Below, piece after piece: positions 18,302 to 30,182 of a stretch of 64,000 nt of DNA (within the stretch, counting starts at the first letter, position 1; each line of letters opens with the position of its first letter). The notes beneath the pieces are model-generated. The model worked only from the letters and a program-made list of their open reading frames with translations, ran no database searches and was not told the origin of the DNA. Where the stretch lies: positions 62,001-126,000 of the forward strand of contig NZ_JAKKUT010000005.1 of assembly GCF_029582805.1 (NCBI RefSeq), read 5' to 3'. The stretch is from Candidatus Synechococcus calcipolaris G9. GTDB lineage: Bacteria > Cyanobacteriota > Cyanobacteriia > Thermosynechococcales > Thermosynechococcaceae. The position numbers were made by a program, and so were the translations under genes.

Positions 18302-19576
18302 ATGTTATGGACAACCTTTTTACGACAGCGTACCTGGCAAACCTGGCTCTATCCGTGGCGGGGCGTGGATTGGATCCTCTTTGGCGGGGTCTGGGCCCTA
18401 ACGCTGATTGGAGCTATGGTGATCCACAGTGTTGAACTCAATAAGGGAACCGTAGAGAGTTACCAGCATCTCCTTATTGCGGTTCTTGGCACGGCGATCG
18501 CCCTGGGTCTGGCCCGGTTTAACTATCAATCCCTGCTGACCTGGCATTGGGCCATCTATGGCCTGAGTATGTCCCTGCTACTGGCAGTGTTATTCGTCGG
18601 TGTCTCTGCCAATGGGGCGGAGCGGTGGATAACCATTGGTCAATTTAATATTCAGCCTTCTGAGTTTGCCAAGGTAGCCATTATTTTGACCCAGGCGGCT
18701 TTTCTCCATCGCCATGCTGCTAACACCCTGAAGGGCATTCTCCAGGTTTTAGCCGTCACGGCCCCGCCCTTTCTGCTGATCATGATGGAGCCAGACCTGG
18801 GGACGGCCCTCGTGTTTGTGGTGATTACCCTAGCCATGTTCTACTGGGCCAATGCCAAGGCGGGTTGGATCATCTTAATGGTGTCCCCCTTGATTGCGGC
18901 TATTCTTTTTGCCTTACCCTTGCCCTGGAATTTAGGTCTGTGGCTCTGGCTGCTGTGGACCGTGGGGATGGGTATCGTCGGTTGGCACAGTTTACCCTTG
19001 GGCTGGATGGGGGGATTAGGGGCAATGGTCCTAAATTTATCTGGGGCCGGTTTTGGCCAGTTGCTTTGGCGGGTCCTCAAGGACTATCAAAAGGATCGGA
19101 TTCTCATGTTTTTGGATCCTCACAAAGATCCCCTTGGCGGTGGCTATCACTTGATTCAATCTCGGATTGCCATTGGCGCAGGCGGTGTCTTTGGCCAGGG
19201 ACTCCACCAGGGAACCCAGACCCAGTTGGGCTTTATTCCAGAGCAGCACACGGATTTTATTTTTTCGGCGATCGGGGAAGAATGGGGCTTTGTTGGTGGC
19301 TTGATTGTCTTGATCCTTTACTGGATTGTCTGTGTCCGCTTGCTGCAAATTGCCAATAGTGCCCGGGAAGATTTTGGTTCCTTAATTGCGATCGGTATGC
19401 TGGCGGTGATTTTATTTCAGACGGTGGTGAATATCGGAATGACCATGGGCCTATCTCCCGTCACCGGAATTCCCTTGCCCTGGATCAGTTATGGGCGATC
19501 GGCAATGTTGGCTAACTATATAACCTTGGGATTTGTCCTTTCCGTTGCCAACCATCGTCCCCGCCAGCGGTACTAG
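18302..19576 (+). CDS. rodA: RodA-type SEDS peptidoglycan polymerase
   Basis: This SEDS-family membrane protein polymerises glycan strands for lateral wall growth. I choose the ATG at 18302 (424 residues), preceded by the strong AGGGGGGA ribosome binding site; a TTG two codons earlier is less likely. About ten hydrophobic helices are visible. The family motifs include VSANGAERWITIGQFNIQPSEFAK, MMEPDLGTALVF (the catalytic aspartate region) and the C-terminal PVTGIPLPWISYGRSAML. The conserved position after SYG usually reads GGS in the family and here reads RSA. RodA fits better than FtsW because of the QLGFIPEQHTDFIFSAIGEEWG and terminal sequence. The partner PBP2 gene is not adjacent. Confidence 0.93.
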   Translation: MLWTTFLRQRTWQTWLYPWRGVDWILFGGVWALTLIGAMVIHSVELNKGTVESYQHLLIAVLGTAIALGLARFNYQSLLTWHWAIYGLSMSLLLAVLFVGVSANGAERWITIGQFNIQPSEFAKVAIILTQAAFLHRHAANTLKGILQVLAVTAPPFLLIMMEPDLGTALVFVVITLAMFYWANAKAGWIILMVSPLIAAILFALPLPWNLGLWLWLLWTVGMGIVGWHSLPLGWMGGLGAMVLNLSGAGFGQLLWRVLKDYQKDRILMFLDPHKDPLGGGYHLIQSRIAIGAGGVFGQGLHQGTQTQLGFIPEQHTDFIFSAIGEEWGFVGGLIVLILYWIVCVRLLQIANSAREDFGSLIAIGMLAVILFQTVVNIGMTMGLSPVTGIPLPWISYGRSAMLANYITLGFVLSVANHRPRQRY

Positions 19577-19777
19577 ACCGACCTTGAAGAAGGGCTATTA
19601 CCTAGGGAAAAAATTGCCCATACTATTACCCCTCAGGGCAAATGTGCTAAAGTTAGCCTAGCGGCTTGCAAGCTCGTCGGTGCGACTTATTTTACTCTCT
19701 CCCTTGTTCGTTGAACATTTTTTGAAGAATCTCCCATCCGCAAGATTAGGTTTGGGAGATATTCTGCTGTCTATAAG

Positions 19778-19807
19778 TTGACAAGCGATCGAGTCTTGTT
19801 GTATGAT
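19778..19807 (+). promoter_or_regulatory. Sigma70-type promoter of the rpoB operon
   Basis: There is a perfect TTGACA at 19778-19783, an 18-base spacer, then TATGAT at 19802-19807, about 40 bases before the rpoB start. This is one of the best consensus promoters readable in the window. An imperfect inverted repeat lies just upstream (AGAATCTCCCA at 19726-19736 and TGGGAGATATTCT at 19753-19765). The transcription start was not mapped. Confidence 0.75.
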
Positions 19808-19846
19808 GCATGATCCGCGCACAGCGATACCCTCTAGAGGATGTAC

Positions 19847-22800
19847 ATGGCTAGTAATCAGATTTACACGCCACCCGCTTTTACTCTGCCAGACCTTGTA
19901 GAAATTCAGCGGGCCAGTTTTCGATGGTTTCTAGAAGAAGGACTAATTGAAGAACTAGAGAGTTTCTCCCCCATTAGTGACTATACCGGCAAAATTGAGC
20001 TTCACTTCCTGGCAAAAGACTATAAGTTGAAGCAGCCGAAGTACGAGGTGGACGAAGCTAAACGGCGGGATGCCACCTATTCGATGCAAATGTATGTGCC
20101 CACCCGTTTGATCAATAAAGAAAACGGCAATATCATCGACCAGGATGTGTTTATTGGCGATTTACCCCTGATGACCGATCGCGGCACCTTTATTATCAAT
20201 GGTGCAGAGCGGGTAATCGTGAATCAGATTGTCCGTAGTCCGGGGGTCTATTACAAGCCGGAAACCGATAAGAATGGTCGCCGTACCTATAATGCCAGCT
20301 TGATTCCCAACCGAGGGGCCTGGCTCAAGTTTGAAACCGATAAAAATGATCTGATCTGGGTTCGCATTGACAAGACCCGGAAGCTCTCTGCCCACGTCCT
20401 ACTCAAGGCGTTGGGTTTGACCGATGGTGAAATTGCCGAACGGTTACGCCACCCTGAGTATTATCAAAAAACCATTGAAAAAGAAGGCAAATTCAGCGAA
20501 GACGATGCCCTCCTAGAGCTATACCGGAAACTCCGTCCTGGGGAGCCACCTACGGTTTCCGGCGGACAGCAACTCCTAGAATCTCGCTTCTTTGATCCCA
20601 AACGCTATGACTTAGGCAAAGTGGGTCGGTACAAGCTAAACCGGAAGTTGCAACTGACCATTCCCGATACGGTACGAGTTCTCACTTCCGAAGATATTCT
20701 GGCGGCGATCGATTATTTGATCAACCTAGAGTTTGACCTCGGCAATGTGGATGACATTGATCACTTGGGCAACCGGCGGGTACGCTCCGTGGGGGAACTG
20801 CTGCAAAACCAAGTGCGGGTGGGCTTAAATCGTTTAGAGCGGATTATTCGGGAGCGGATGACGGTTTCCGATATTGATTCCCTCACCCCAGCCTCCTTGG
20901 TCAATCCCAAGCCCTTGGTGGCCGCCATTAAGGAATTCTTTGGCTCTAGCCAACTATCCCAGTTTATGGATCAAACCAATCCCCTGGCAGAATTGACCCA
21001 TAAACGTCGTATTAGTGCCCTAGGCCCTGGTGGCTTAACCCGGGAACGGGCTGGTTTTGCGGTGCGGGATATTCACCCTAGTCACTATGGCCGCATCTGT
21101 CCCATCGAAACACCGGAAGGCCCCAATGCTGGGCTAATTGGCTCCTTGGCAACCCATGCGCGGGTGAACGACTATGGTTTTATTGAAACCCCATTTTATC
21201 CAGTGAAAGACGGCAAAGTCCTCAAGGATCAAGCTCCCTTGTATATGACTGCCGATGAGGAGGACGATAAGCGGGTTGCCCCTGGGGATATTCCCACCGA
21301 TGAAAATGGCTACATCCTCGGAGATGTCGTGCCGGTGCGCTATCGCCAAGACTTTACCACCACCACTCCTGATCAGGTGGACTATGTGGCGGTGTCTCCG
21401 GTGCAGATTATTTCCGTGGCAACGTCTTTGATTCCCTTTCTGGAGCACGATGATGCCAACCGGGCCCTGATGGGATCCAACATGCAGCGGCAAGCTGTTC
21501 CCCTGTTGCGATCGCAGCGGCCCTTAGTGGGTACGGGATTAGAGGCCCAAGCTGCCCGGGACTCCGGTATGGTAATCCTCAGTCGTACCGATGGCGAAGT
21601 GACCTATGTGGCCGCCGATGAAATTCGGGTTAAAAGCGATGATGGCACGGAAATTAGCTATACCGTACAAAAATATCAACGGTCCAACCAGGATACCTGT
21701 CTAAATCAACGTCCCATCGTCTTTCGGGGCGATCGCGTCCGGGAAGGTCAAGTCATTGCCGATGGCTCGGCCACCGAAGGGGGCGAACTGGCCCTAGGTC
21801 AAAATATTCTTGTGGCCTATATGCCCTGGGAAGGCTACAACTACGAAGATGCCATCCTCATTAGTGAACGACTGGTTCAGAACGATACCTATACCTCGAT
21901 TCACGTTGAAAAATACGAAATTGAGGCCCGGCAAACTAAGTTAGGCCCAGAGGAAATCACCCGGGAAGTACCCAACGTCTCCGAAGATTCCCTGCGTCAG
22001 TTGAACGAAATTGGCATTATTCGCCTCGGTGCCTACGTGGAAGCCGGGGATATTCTCGTGGGGAAAGTCACGCCCAAGGGAGAATCCGATCAACCCCCTG
22101 AGGAAAAACTGCTCCGGGCCATCTTTGGTGAAAAGGCCCGGGATGTGCGGGACAACTCCCTGCGGGTTCCCAATGGTGAGCGAGGGCGCGTTGTCGATGT
22201 CCGCGTCTTTACCCGAGAACAGGGGGATGAACTGCCCCCTGGGGCCAATATGGTAGTGCGAATCTATGTTGCCCAGAAGCGGAAAATTCAAGTGGGCGAC
22301 AAGATGGCCGGTCGCCATGGAAATAAAGGCATTATTTCCCGAATCCTGCCCGTGGAAGATATGCCCTTCTTGCCCGATGGTCGAGCGGTGGATATTGTCC
22401 TGAATCCATTGGGTGTGCCTTCGCGGATGAATGTGGGGCAAGTTTACGAATGTCTACTGGGTTGGGCTGGGGAATGCCTAGGGCGACGCTTTAAGATTAC
22501 CCCCTTTGATGAAATGCACGGCCAGGAAAAATCTCGGGAATCGGTTCATGCCAAGTTGCGGGAAGCGGAAACCCACACCGGCCATGATTGGGTCTTTGAC
22601 GAAGAAAATCCCGGTAAAATGCAGGTCTTTGACGGCCGTACCGGGGAACCCTTCGATCGCCCCGTCACCATTGGCATGGCCTATATGTTGAAACTGGTGC
22701 ATTTAGTGGACGACAAGATTCACGCCCGCTCCACTGGCCCCTACTCCTTGGTGACCCAACAGCCCCTAGGCGGTAAGGCCCAGCAAGGGGGACAGCGGTT

Positions 22801-23209
22801 TGGGGAAATGGAAGTGTGGGCCCTAGAAGCCTACGGTGCCTCCTATATTCTCCAGGAACTGCTCACGGTGAAATCCGATGATATGCAGGGACGGAATGAG
22901 GCCCTCAATGCGATCGTCAAGGGACAGTCCATTCCGCGGCCGGGTACGCCCGAATCCTTCAAGGTATTGATGCGGGAACTCCAATCCCTCTGTCTCGATA
23001 TTTCAGTTCGCAAAGTCAACATGGTGACAGACATGGATGACAGTGGCGAAGCTCCCGACTTTGATCAGCCCCCCAAACCGGATCCGGAAGTGGATTTAAT
23101 GATCGATGTCAGTCCCCGTCGCACCCCATCCCGGCCCACCTACGAGTCCTACGAGTCTCTTCAGGGCGATGAAATTGACGAGAAGGAAAGTCCGGCCACT
23201 ACCAGCTAA
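19847..23209 (+). CDS. rpoB: DNA-directed RNA polymerase beta subunit
   Basis: This is the 1120-residue catalytic beta subunit of RNA polymerase. I choose the second ATG (19847), six bases after AGAGG; the ATG at 19841 leaves no room for a ribosome binding site. Recognised landmarks include [20 protein letters not shown], the rifampicin-region sequence [42 protein letters not shown], the active-site lysine region [20 protein letters not shown], and [20 protein letters not shown]. The rifampicin region keeps the usual S-Q-F-D-Q and H-K-R residues, so no resistance change is obvious. It is the first gene of rpoB-rpoC1-rpoC2. The C-terminal ~60 residues are acidic and proline-rich. Confidence 0.99.
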   Translation: MASNQIYTPPAFTLPDLVEIQRASFRWFLEEGLIEELESFSPISDYTGKIELHFLAKDYKLKQPKYEVDEAKRRDATYSMQMYVPTRLINKENGNIIDQDVFIGDLPLMTDRGTFIINGAERVIVNQIVRSPGVYYKPETDKNGRRTYNASLIPNRGAWLKFETDKNDLIWVRIDKTRKLSAHVLLKALGLTDGEIAERLRHPEYYQKTIEKEGKFSEDDALLELYRKLRPGEPPTVSGGQQLLESRFFDPKRYDLGKVGRYKLNRKLQLTIPDTVRVLTSEDILAAIDYLINLEFDLGNVDDIDHLGNRRVRSVGELLQNQVRVGLNRLERIIRERMTVSDIDSLTPASLVNPKPLVAAIKEFFGSSQLSQFMDQTNPLAELTHKRRISALGPGGLTRERAGFAVRDIHPSHYGRICPIETPEGPNAGLIGSLATHARVNDYGFIETPFYPVKDGKVLKDQAPLYMTADEEDDKRVAPGDIPTDENGYILGDVVPVRYRQDFTTTTPDQVDYVAVSPVQIISVATSLIPFLEHDDANRALMGSNMQRQAVPLLRSQRPLVGTGLEAQAARDSGMVILSRTDGEVTYVAADEIRVKSDDGTEISYTVQKYQRSNQDTCLNQRPIVFRGDRVREGQVIADGSATEGGELALGQNILVAYMPWEGYNYEDAILISERLVQNDTYTSIHVEKYEIEARQTKLGPEEITREVPNVSEDSLRQLNEIGIIRLGAYVEAGDILVGKVTPKGESDQPPEEKLLRAIFGEKARDVRDNSLRVPNGERGRVVDVRVFTREQGDELPPGANMVVRIYVAQKRKIQVGDKMAGRHGNKGIISRILPVEDMPFLPDGRAVDIVLNPLGVPSRMNVGQVYECLLGWAGECLGRRFKITPFDEMHGQEKSRESVHAKLREAETHTGHDWVFDEENPGKMQVFDGRTGEPFDRPVTIGMAYMLKLVHLVDDKIHARSTGPYSLVTQQPLGGKAQQGGQRFGEMEVWALEAYGASYILQELLTVKSDDMQGRNEALNAIVKGQSIPRPGTPESFKVLMRELQSLCLDISVRKVNMVTDMDDSGEAPDFDQPPKPDPEVDLMIDVSPRRTPSRPTYESYESLQGDEIDEKESPATTS

Positions 23210-23308
23210 CCCTGTCTGAGCAAAGCCCTGTCTGAGTAAAGGATGAAAGGATTTGGAGGCCATGGCCCCAGTTGCATTGTTGATCATTAACTTAAATTAA
23301 GAGGATTC

Positions 23309-25186
23309 GTGACGCTCATGCCTAGGATCGAACAACGTTTCGACTATGTGAAAGTATCTCTAGCGTCTCCCGAGCGGATTACAAAATGGGGAGAGCGCAC
23401 CCTGCCCAACGGCCAAGTGGTCGGTGAAGTCACCAAGCCGGAAACGATTAACTATCGAACCCTAAAGCCCGAAATGGATGGTCTCTTTTGTGAGCGCATC
23501 TTTGGCCCGGCAAAGGATTGGGAATGTCACTGTGGTAAATACAAGCGGGTACGCCACCGGGGGATTGTTTGTGAACGCTGTGGCGTAGAAGTGACCGAGT
23601 CCCGGGTGCGTCGCCATCGCATGGGCTATATCAAGTTGGCGGCTCCCGTTACCCACGTTTGGTATTTGAAGGGAATTCCCAGTTATATGGCGATTTTGCT
23701 GGATATTCCCCTACGGGATGTGGAGCAAATTGTCTATTTCAATTCCTACGTGGTGCTGAATCCGGGGAACCATCCCGCCTTGGCCTATAAGCAACTCCTG
23801 AGTGAAGAGCAGTGGCAGGAAATTGAGGAACAGATCTACAGCGAAGATTCGGAACTGGTGGATATTGAAGTGGGTATTGGCGCGGAAGCCATTCAGCGGC
23901 TCCTCCAAGACCTTGACCTGCCCACGGATGCCGAGCAACTGCGGGAAGATATTATCAATTCCAAGGGACAAAAGCGGGCCAAGCTGATCAAACGGCTACG
24001 GGTGATTGATAACTTCATTGCCACGGGTTCCCGCCCGGAGTGGATGATCTTGATGGTGATTCCAGTCATTCCACCGGATCTGCGCCCGATGGTGCAACTG
24101 GATGGGGGTCGCTTTGCTACTTCAGACTTAAATGATCTCTATCGCCGGGTGATTAACCGCAATAATCGGTTGGCCCGACTGCAAGAAATCCTCGCGCCAG
24201 AGATTATTGTCCGCAATGAAAAACGGATGCTCCAGGAAGCCGTGGATGCCCTCATTGATAATGGTCGGCGGGGGCGTACCGTTGTTGGTGCCAATAACCG
24301 ACCCCTCAAATCCCTTTCCGATATTATCGAAGGGAAGCAGGGCCGCTTCCGCCAAAATCTCCTGGGTAAACGGGTGGACTACTCCGGGCGATCGGTGATC
24401 GTGGTGGGGCCAAAGCTGAAAATGCACCAGTGTGGCCTACCCAGGGAAATGGGAATCGAGCTATTCCAACCCTTTGTGATCCATCGCTTAATTCGCCAAG
24501 GCATTGTCAACAATATCAAGGCTGCCAAGCGGATGATCCAGCGCAATGATCCGGTGATCTGGGATGTCTTAGAAGAGGTCATTGAAGGGCATCCTGTACT
24601 CCTCAACCGGGCACCCACCCTTCACCGCTTAGGGATCCAAGCCTTTGAACCCATTTTGGTGGAAGGGCGGGCCATTCAACTCCATCCCCTTGTCTGTCCT
24701 GCCTTTAATGCGGACTTTGATGGTGACCAAATGGCGGTTCACGTTCCCCTTTCCATTGAGGCCCAGGCGGAGGCGCGGCTGTTGATGCTGGCATCCAATA
24801 ATGTTCTCTCTCCGGCAACGGGTAAGCCCATTATTACCCCTGGACAGGATATGGTTTTGGGCTGCTACTACTTGACGGCGGAGAATCCGAAGTTAGGGGA
24901 CTACGGCGATCGCTACTATTCCAATTTGGAAGATGTAGTCATGGCCTACGATCAGGGCCATTTGCCTCTCCATGCCTTTATCTGGGTACGTTATGACGGT
25001 CTCGTGGATGATAGCGATCGCAGCGAACCTAAGATCACCCACCTTGATGATGGTGGATGTATCAAAGAATATGCCCTACGACGGATTAAGGAAGATGCCA
25101 AGGGAAACCTCATTTCCCAATATATTCGCACCACCCCTGGTCGGATTATTTATAACCAAACCGTGCAAGAGAGTCTAGCCAGCTAG
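23309..25186 (+). CDS. rpoC1: DNA-directed RNA polymerase gamma subunit (N-terminal part of beta')
   Basis: This is the 625-residue gamma subunit, the N-terminal half of beta' in cyanobacteria and plastids. The zinc ribbon is visible at ~70-88 ([20 protein letters not shown]). The catalytic magnesium-binding loop [16 protein letters not shown] is intact at about residue 470. The start is either GTG 23309 or ATG 23318; an AAGAGGA sits 4 and 13 bases upstream respectively, so the GTG is favoured. The gap from rpoB is 99 bases and no terminator is seen, consistent with one operon. Confidence 0.99.
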   Translation: MTLMPRIEQRFDYVKVSLASPERITKWGERTLPNGQVVGEVTKPETINYRTLKPEMDGLFCERIFGPAKDWECHCGKYKRVRHRGIVCERCGVEVTESRVRRHRMGYIKLAAPVTHVWYLKGIPSYMAILLDIPLRDVEQIVYFNSYVVLNPGNHPALAYKQLLSEEQWQEIEEQIYSEDSELVDIEVGIGAEAIQRLLQDLDLPTDAEQLREDIINSKGQKRAKLIKRLRVIDNFIATGSRPEWMILMVIPVIPPDLRPMVQLDGGRFATSDLNDLYRRVINRNNRLARLQEILAPEIIVRNEKRMLQEAVDALIDNGRRGRTVVGANNRPLKSLSDIIEGKQGRFRQNLLGKRVDYSGRSVIVVGPKLKMHQCGLPREMGIELFQPFVIHRLIRQGIVNNIKAAKRMIQRNDPVIWDVLEEVIEGHPVLLNRAPTLHRLGIQAFEPILVEGRAIQLHPLVCPAFNADFDGDQMAVHVPLSIEAQAEARLLMLASNNVLSPATGKPIITPGQDMVLGCYYLTAENPKLGDYGDRYYSNLEDVVMAYDQGHLPLHAFIWVRYDGLVDDSDRSEPKITHLDDGGCIKEYALRRIKEDAKGNLISQYIRTTPGRIIYNQTVQESLAS

Positions 25187-25243
25187 CAAAATCTTGACCC
25201 ATCTTGCCCATACTCAGTGACCAACCTGGGAGACTTTACTACT

Positions 25244-28200
25244 ATGACATCTAAAAACCCACCCATCTTCTTTAATCGCATTGTCGATAAAAAAGGACTC
25301 CGAAACCTAATTTCCTGGGCCTTTGGCACCTATGGTACGGCTCGCACCGCAGAAATGGCGGACAAAGTGAAGGATCTCGGCTTTCGCTATGCCACTCGCG
25401 CCGGTGTTTCCATCAGTGTCGATGATTTGCTTGTCCCCCCCAAAAAGCAAGAACTACTGCAATCGGCGGAAAAAGAAATTAAGATTGCCCAGGATCGCTA
25501 TTCCCGGGGTGAAATCACTGAGGTTGAACGGTTTCAAAAGGTTATCGACACCTGGAATAGTACCAACGAAGAACTCACCAGTGAAGTGGTGCAGCATTTT
25601 CGCAAAACCGATGTCCTCAACTCCGTCTACATGATGGCCTTTTCTGGGGCGCGGGGGAATCTATCCCAGGTGCGTCAATTGGTGGGGATGCGGGGGTTGA
25701 TGGCTAATCCCCAGGGAGAAATTATTGACCTACCGATTAAAACTAACTTCCGGGAAGGTTTAACCGTTACCGAATATATTATTTCCTCCTACGGGGCACG
25801 GAAAGGGTTAGTGGATACGGCATTGCGGACGGCGGATTCCGGGTACCTGACCCGTCGTTTAGTGGATGTTTCCCAGGATGTGATTATTCGGGAAGACGAC
25901 TGCGAAACCCAGCGGGGCATTACTCTACGGAAAATGACCGTGGGGGATAAGGTTCTTGGTTTAGAAGATCGTCTCCTCGGCCGAGTGGCTAAGGATGATG
26001 TGGTTCATCCGGAAACCGGTGCTGTGATCGTCAGCAAAAATCAACCCATTTCCCCAGAACTGGCCACGGCTATTGTCGATGCGGGGATTGAAGAAGTAGC
26101 CGTGCGATCGCCCCTGACCTGTGAAGCCACGGGATCTGTCTGCCGTCTTTGCTATGGCTGGAGTCTAGCCCACTTCCATCTGGTGGACATGGGAGAGGCC
26201 GTCGGGATTATTGCGGCCCAATCCATTGGCGAACCAGGAACCCAGCTAACCATGCGCACCTTCCACACCGGTGGGGTATTTACCGGGGAAGTGGCCCAGC
26301 AGGAACGCGCCCCTAGTGCGGGCACGATTAAGTATGGCCCCAAGTTACGGGTGCGGGCCTCGCGGACTCGCCACGGCGAGGATGCCTTTTTAGTGGAAAC
26401 CCGTGGACTCTTGCTTCTGAAAACCAGTGGCAAGACCTATGAGTTTGATATTTCCCAAGGCTCGACAATCTTGGTTGCCGATGGCAGTCAGGTGATCCCA
26501 GGTCAGCTTTTAGCGGAGGTTGCCCAAACCAGTCGGAGTGTGCGGAAGTCCACGGAAAAGGTCACCAAGGACGTTGCCTCGGATTTGGCGGGTCAGGTTA
26601 AATTTGTCAACCTAGAAGCGGAAGAAAAGCGCGATCGCCAGGGGACAACAACCCGCGTCGCTCCCCGTGGTGGCTTGATTTGGGTTCTCTCCGGTGAAGT
26701 ATATAACTTACCCCCTGGGGCCGAGCCTGTAGTGAAGGATGGAGCCACCATTGAGGTAGGCACTATTTTAGCGGAAACCACCGTCAAAACCGAGCATGGT
26801 GGTGTTGTTCGTCTGCCGGAGCAAGAAGAAAGCAAAGGCGGCCGCGAAGTAGAAATTATTACTGCTTCGGTGATGCTAAACAGGGCCAGTATCATCAAGG
26901 AAACCCACCAAGGCCGCGAACATTACATCATTGAAAGCTCTTTTGGTCAGCGTTTTTCCCTGAAGGCGGCCCCTGGAACCAAGGTGGCCAACGGCCAGGT
27001 AGTAGCGGAACTAATTGATGATCACTACCGCACCCAAACCGGCGGGATTCTTAAGTATGCCAGTATTGAAGTCTCGAAAAAAGGGAAGGCGAAACAGGGC
27101 TACGAAGTCCTGAAGGGGGGAACGCTCCTTTGGATTCCCGAAGAAACCCACGAGGTGAACAAGGATATTTCCCTGCTCTTGGTGGAGGATGGCCAGTACG
27201 TGGAAGCGGGTACTGAAGTTGTTAAAGACATTTTCTGCCAAAGCAGTGGTGTGGTAGAGGTGATCCAGAAAAATGACATCCTCCGGGAAATTGTGATTAA
27301 ACCGGGTTCCTTGCACCTTGTGGATGATCCAGAAGCGGCCCGCAGTAAGCACGGCACCCTGGTTCACCCTGGGGAAGAAGTTCTGCCTGGACTGACAGTG
27401 ACCGAACTGTATCAATTGGACTACCTGGAAGATGGCCCGGACGGCCCGGCAATTTTACTGCGGTCTATTCAGGAATTTACCGTTCCCGATGAACCCTCCA
27501 TCCCCAGCCAGGATTCCAGTGATGCCTCTGGTCAGGCCATTCATATGCGGGCGGTACAGCGATTGCCCTTTAAGCATGATGAGCGAGTCAAGTCCGTAGA
27601 TGGGGTCGATTTACTCCGTACTCAATTAATGCTGGAAATTGGTAATGAGGCTCCCCAGTTAGCGGCGGACATTGAAATTGTTCCCGACGAGACCGATGAA
27701 GAGATTCAGCGTCTGCAATTAGTGATTCTAGAATCATTGATGATTCGCCGTGATATTTCTGCGGATCAAACCCAGGGCAGTACCCACACCAGTCTCTTGG
27801 TGAAGGATGGGGATAAAATTCCACCGGGGGCTGTGATTGCCCGTACCGCGATTAAATCAAAGCAAGCGGGTCAAGTGCAGGGCATTCTCCGCAGTGGCGA
27901 ATCGGTGCGGCGGATTTTGATTATCACCGAGGGCGATCGCCTCGTGGTAGATATTGGCTCCGCGACCCCTAGCGTTGAAGTGGGAGATCTACTGCGGGAT
28001 GGGGAAGAACTTGCTGAAGGAGTCGTGGCCCCTGAAACCAGTGAAGTGATTGCCATTGAATCCGGCCAAATCACCCTGCGAATTGCCCGCCCCTATTTAG
28101 TCTCACCGGGGGCCGTTCTCCAGATTGATGATCACGATCTGGTGCAGCGGGGAGATAACCTAGCCCTGCTGGTTTTTGAACGGGCCAAAACCGGGGATAT

Positions 28201-29263
28201 TATTCAAGGTTTACCCCGGATTGAAGAACTGTTGGAGGCGCGGCATCCCAAGGAAAAATGTGTCTTAGCGGTACGCCCCGGAACCTGTCAGGTCATTTAT
28301 AGTGACGATGATGCCATTGAACTGAAGGTGATTGAGGATGATGGCACCATTCAGGACTATGCAATGCTACCGGGACAAAACCCGATTGTCATTGATGGCC
28401 AAAAGGTGGATGCTGGGGAAGCTCTTACGGATGGCCCCATTGACCCCCACGATATTCTGAGTATTTACTTTGAATACAATAAGCCCAATGGTCTGTTGCA
28501 AGCCGCCCAAATTAGTTTGCAAAAGGTGCAGTCCTTCTTGGTGAATGAGGTGCAATCCGTTTACTTAAGCCAAGGGATTGAGATTTCTGACAAACACATT
28601 GAGGTCGTCGTTCGGCAAATGACCGCCAAGGTGCGGATTGATGATGCTGGGGATACGGTTTTGATCTCCGGTGAATTAATGGGGCTACGGCAGGCAGAAA
28701 ATGCTAATGATCCCATGTCCTTAACGGGCGGGGCACCGGCCCAATATACGCCCATGCTTTTGGGTATCACCAAGGCCTCCTTGAATACCGATAGCTTTAT
28801 TTCGGCGGCAAGCTTCCAGGAAACCACCCGCGTACTAACGGAGGCGGCAATTGAAGGCAAGTCGGATTGGCTGCGGGGTCTGAAGGAAAACGTGATTATT
28901 GGTCGCTTAATTCCGGCGGGAACCGGCTTTAACAGTTACGAAGATCTGCTAGATGCGGAAGAGGACGACTTTGAAGAGGAGGATGGGAATGGACGTAAAA
29001 TCGGCACCCATGTAATTGAATTAGAGCCGGAGCCGGAAGTGATTGAACCGGAACCCCCCTCCAGCTTGGGTGAGGATGTTCTCATTGATGATGTCATTGC
29101 TGGCCAAGTCATGGATCAGTATTCCTCTAGTAAGAGTAGTCGTGCCAATGGTCACGATCGCCTTAAGGATCAACTGGAGGATGAGGACATGGATGATGAA
29201 GATGACGAGGATGGGGAAGATGACTACGATAATGATGATGATTTTGAGGAGGATGAAGATTAA
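25244..29263 (+). CDS. rpoC2: DNA-directed RNA polymerase beta' subunit (C-terminal part) with acidic tail
   Basis: This is the 1339-residue C-terminal part of beta'. I choose the ATG at 25244 ([19 protein letters not shown]) over a GTG nine codons earlier, by resemblance to other RpoC2 starts. The zinc-binding CRLCYGWSL and the trigger-loop region [18 protein letters not shown] are present. Between the two halves of the trigger loop lies the very large cyanobacterial insertion (SI3, repeated sandwich-barrel hybrid motifs, roughly residues 340-970). The last ~30 residues are almost entirely aspartate and glutamate. This is the final polymerase subunit gene of the operon; the TPR gene follows after 48 bases. 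Confidence 0.99.
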   Translation: MTSKNPPIFFNRIVDKKGLRNLISWAFGTYGTARTAEMADKVKDLGFRYATRAGVSISVDDLLVPPKKQELLQSAEKEIKIAQDRYSRGEITEVERFQKVIDTWNSTNEELTSEVVQHFRKTDVLNSVYMMAFSGARGNLSQVRQLVGMRGLMANPQGEIIDLPIKTNFREGLTVTEYIISSYGARKGLVDTALRTADSGYLTRRLVDVSQDVIIREDDCETQRGITLRKMTVGDKVLGLEDRLLGRVAKDDVVHPETGAVIVSKNQPISPELATAIVDAGIEEVAVRSPLTCEATGSVCRLCYGWSLAHFHLVDMGEAVGIIAAQSIGEPGTQLTMRTFHTGGVFTGEVAQQERAPSAGTIKYGPKLRVRASRTRHGEDAFLVETRGLLLLKTSGKTYEFDISQGSTILVADGSQVIPGQLLAEVAQTSRSVRKSTEKVTKDVASDLAGQVKFVNLEAEEKRDRQGTTTRVAPRGGLIWVLSGEVYNLPPGAEPVVKDGATIEVGTILAETTVKTEHGGVVRLPEQEESKGGREVEIITASVMLNRASIIKETHQGREHYIIESSFGQRFSLKAAPGTKVANGQVVAELIDDHYRTQTGGILKYASIEVSKKGKAKQGYEVLKGGTLLWIPEETHEVNKDISLLLVEDGQYVEAGTEVVKDIFCQSSGVVEVIQKNDILREIVIKPGSLHLVDDPEAARSKHGTLVHPGEEVLPGLTVTELYQLDYLEDGPDGPAILLRSIQEFTVPDEPSIPSQDSSDASGQAIHMRAVQRLPFKHDERVKSVDGVDLLRTQLMLEIGNEAPQLAADIEIVPDETDEEIQRLQLVILESLMIRRDISADQTQGSTHTSLLVKDGDKIPPGAVIARTAIKSKQAGQVQGILRSGESVRRILIITEGDRLVVDIGSATPSVEVGDLLRDGEELAEGVVAPETSEVIAIESGQITLRIARPYLVSPGAVLQIDDHDLVQRGDNLALLVFERAKTGDIIQGLPRIEELLEARHPKEKCVLAVRPGTCQVIYSDDDAIELKVIEDDGTIQDYAMLPGQNPIVIDGQKVDAGEALTDGPIDPHDILSIYFEYNKPNGLLQAAQISLQKVQSFLVNEVQSVYLSQGIEISDKHIEVVVRQMTAKVRIDDAGDTVLISGELMGLRQAENANDPMSLTGGAPAQYTPMLLGITKASLNTDSFISAASFQETTRVLTEAAIEGKSDWLRGLKENVIIGRLIPAGTGFNSYEDLLDAEEDDFEEEDGNGRKIGTHVIELEPEPEVIEPEPPSSLGEDVLIDDVIAGQVMDQYSSSKSSRANGHDRLKDQLEDEDMDDEDDEDGEDDYDNDDDFEEDED

Positions 29264-29311
29264 GGGGAACGTTAGGATAGGTATACGTTGATCACAGATG
29301 GAGTAACCGCT

Positions 29312-30163
29312 ATGCGACGGAAATGGATCACAGTTCTCATTCTTTTTGTGGGGGTGATTCCCTTTGTTGCGATCTCCATTGTGCCGCTTTTGAGTACGGT
29401 CTTTAATCCAAATCAGTCCACTGCAACTCCGGTTGACACGGCAGCGATTGAACAAGTCCAAAATCAAACGGCGGAGCTTGAGGCCCAGGAAAAGGGCTAT
29501 CAATTGGTTCTAGAGCGGGAGCCAAAAAATGCGACGGCCCTAGAGGGTTTGGTCATGGCCCGTTTGCAATTGATTCAAATGGGGCAGCGGGAGATCAAAA
29601 GCGTGATTCAACCCCTGCAAACCCTAGCGGAGTTGCAACCGGAGCAAACCGATTACAGTGTTCTCCTAGGCCAAGCTCAACAGCAAACCGGCGATCGCGA
29701 GGGGGCAGCCCAAACCTATCAGCGTGTCTTAGCAAAAGCACCGGGAAATCTGAATGCCCTCCGCGGCCTAGTAGACCTCTATTTAGAGCAAGATCGGCCC
29801 CAAGCCGCCATTGGTCTGGTGGAGGAAACCCTTCAGCAAGCGGATCAGGCGAACCAATTGCAACCCGGTACGGTGGATATTTCCTCTGTGAAACTTTTGC
29901 TAGGGGACATTTATCTGAACCAGCAGCAGTTTGATGATGCCCTCGCCCTATTTCAAAATTTAGCTAAAGAGAATCCCAATGATTTTCGTCCCGTCCTCGC
30001 CCAAGCCATGACCCTGACCAATCAAGGGAAGGCAAAGGATGCGGCCCCCCTCTATGCCCAAGCGGTGACATTAGCTCCACCCCAATATAAGGATCAAATT
30101 CAACAAACCGCTGAACAGGCAGAGACGTTAAGTCAACCTAGCCCTGAGTCCAGTCCCGAATAA
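29312..30163 (+). CDS. Membrane-anchored TPR protein
   Basis: This 283-residue protein starts at ATG 29312, eight bases after GGAG; the longer frame from a TTG at 29288 is unlikely. It has an N-terminal membrane anchor (residues ~5-30, ITVLILFVGVIPFVAISIVPLL), a short linker, then tetratricopeptide repeats across ~55-270. The repeat-like units are LVLEREPKNATALEGLVMARLQL, YQRVLAKAPGNLNALRGLVDLYLEQ and LFQNLAKENPNDFRPVLAQAMTL. TPR domains mediate protein-protein contacts, and orthologues are common after rpoC2 in this group. No enzymatic motif is seen and no specific role can be assigned. It is probably the last gene of the rpo transcription unit. Confidence 0.8.
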   Translation: MRRKWITVLILFVGVIPFVAISIVPLLSTVFNPNQSTATPVDTAAIEQVQNQTAELEAQEKGYQLVLEREPKNATALEGLVMARLQLIQMGQREIKSVIQPLQTLAELQPEQTDYSVLLGQAQQQTGDREGAAQTYQRVLAKAPGNLNALRGLVDLYLEQDRPQAAIGLVEETLQQADQANQLQPGTVDISSVKLLLGDIYLNQQQFDDALALFQNLAKENPNDFRPVLAQAMTLTNQGKAKDAAPLYAQAVTLAPPQYKDQIQQTAEQAETLSQPSPESSPE

Positions 30164-30182
30164 TTGATTTTAGTGTGTTCTC

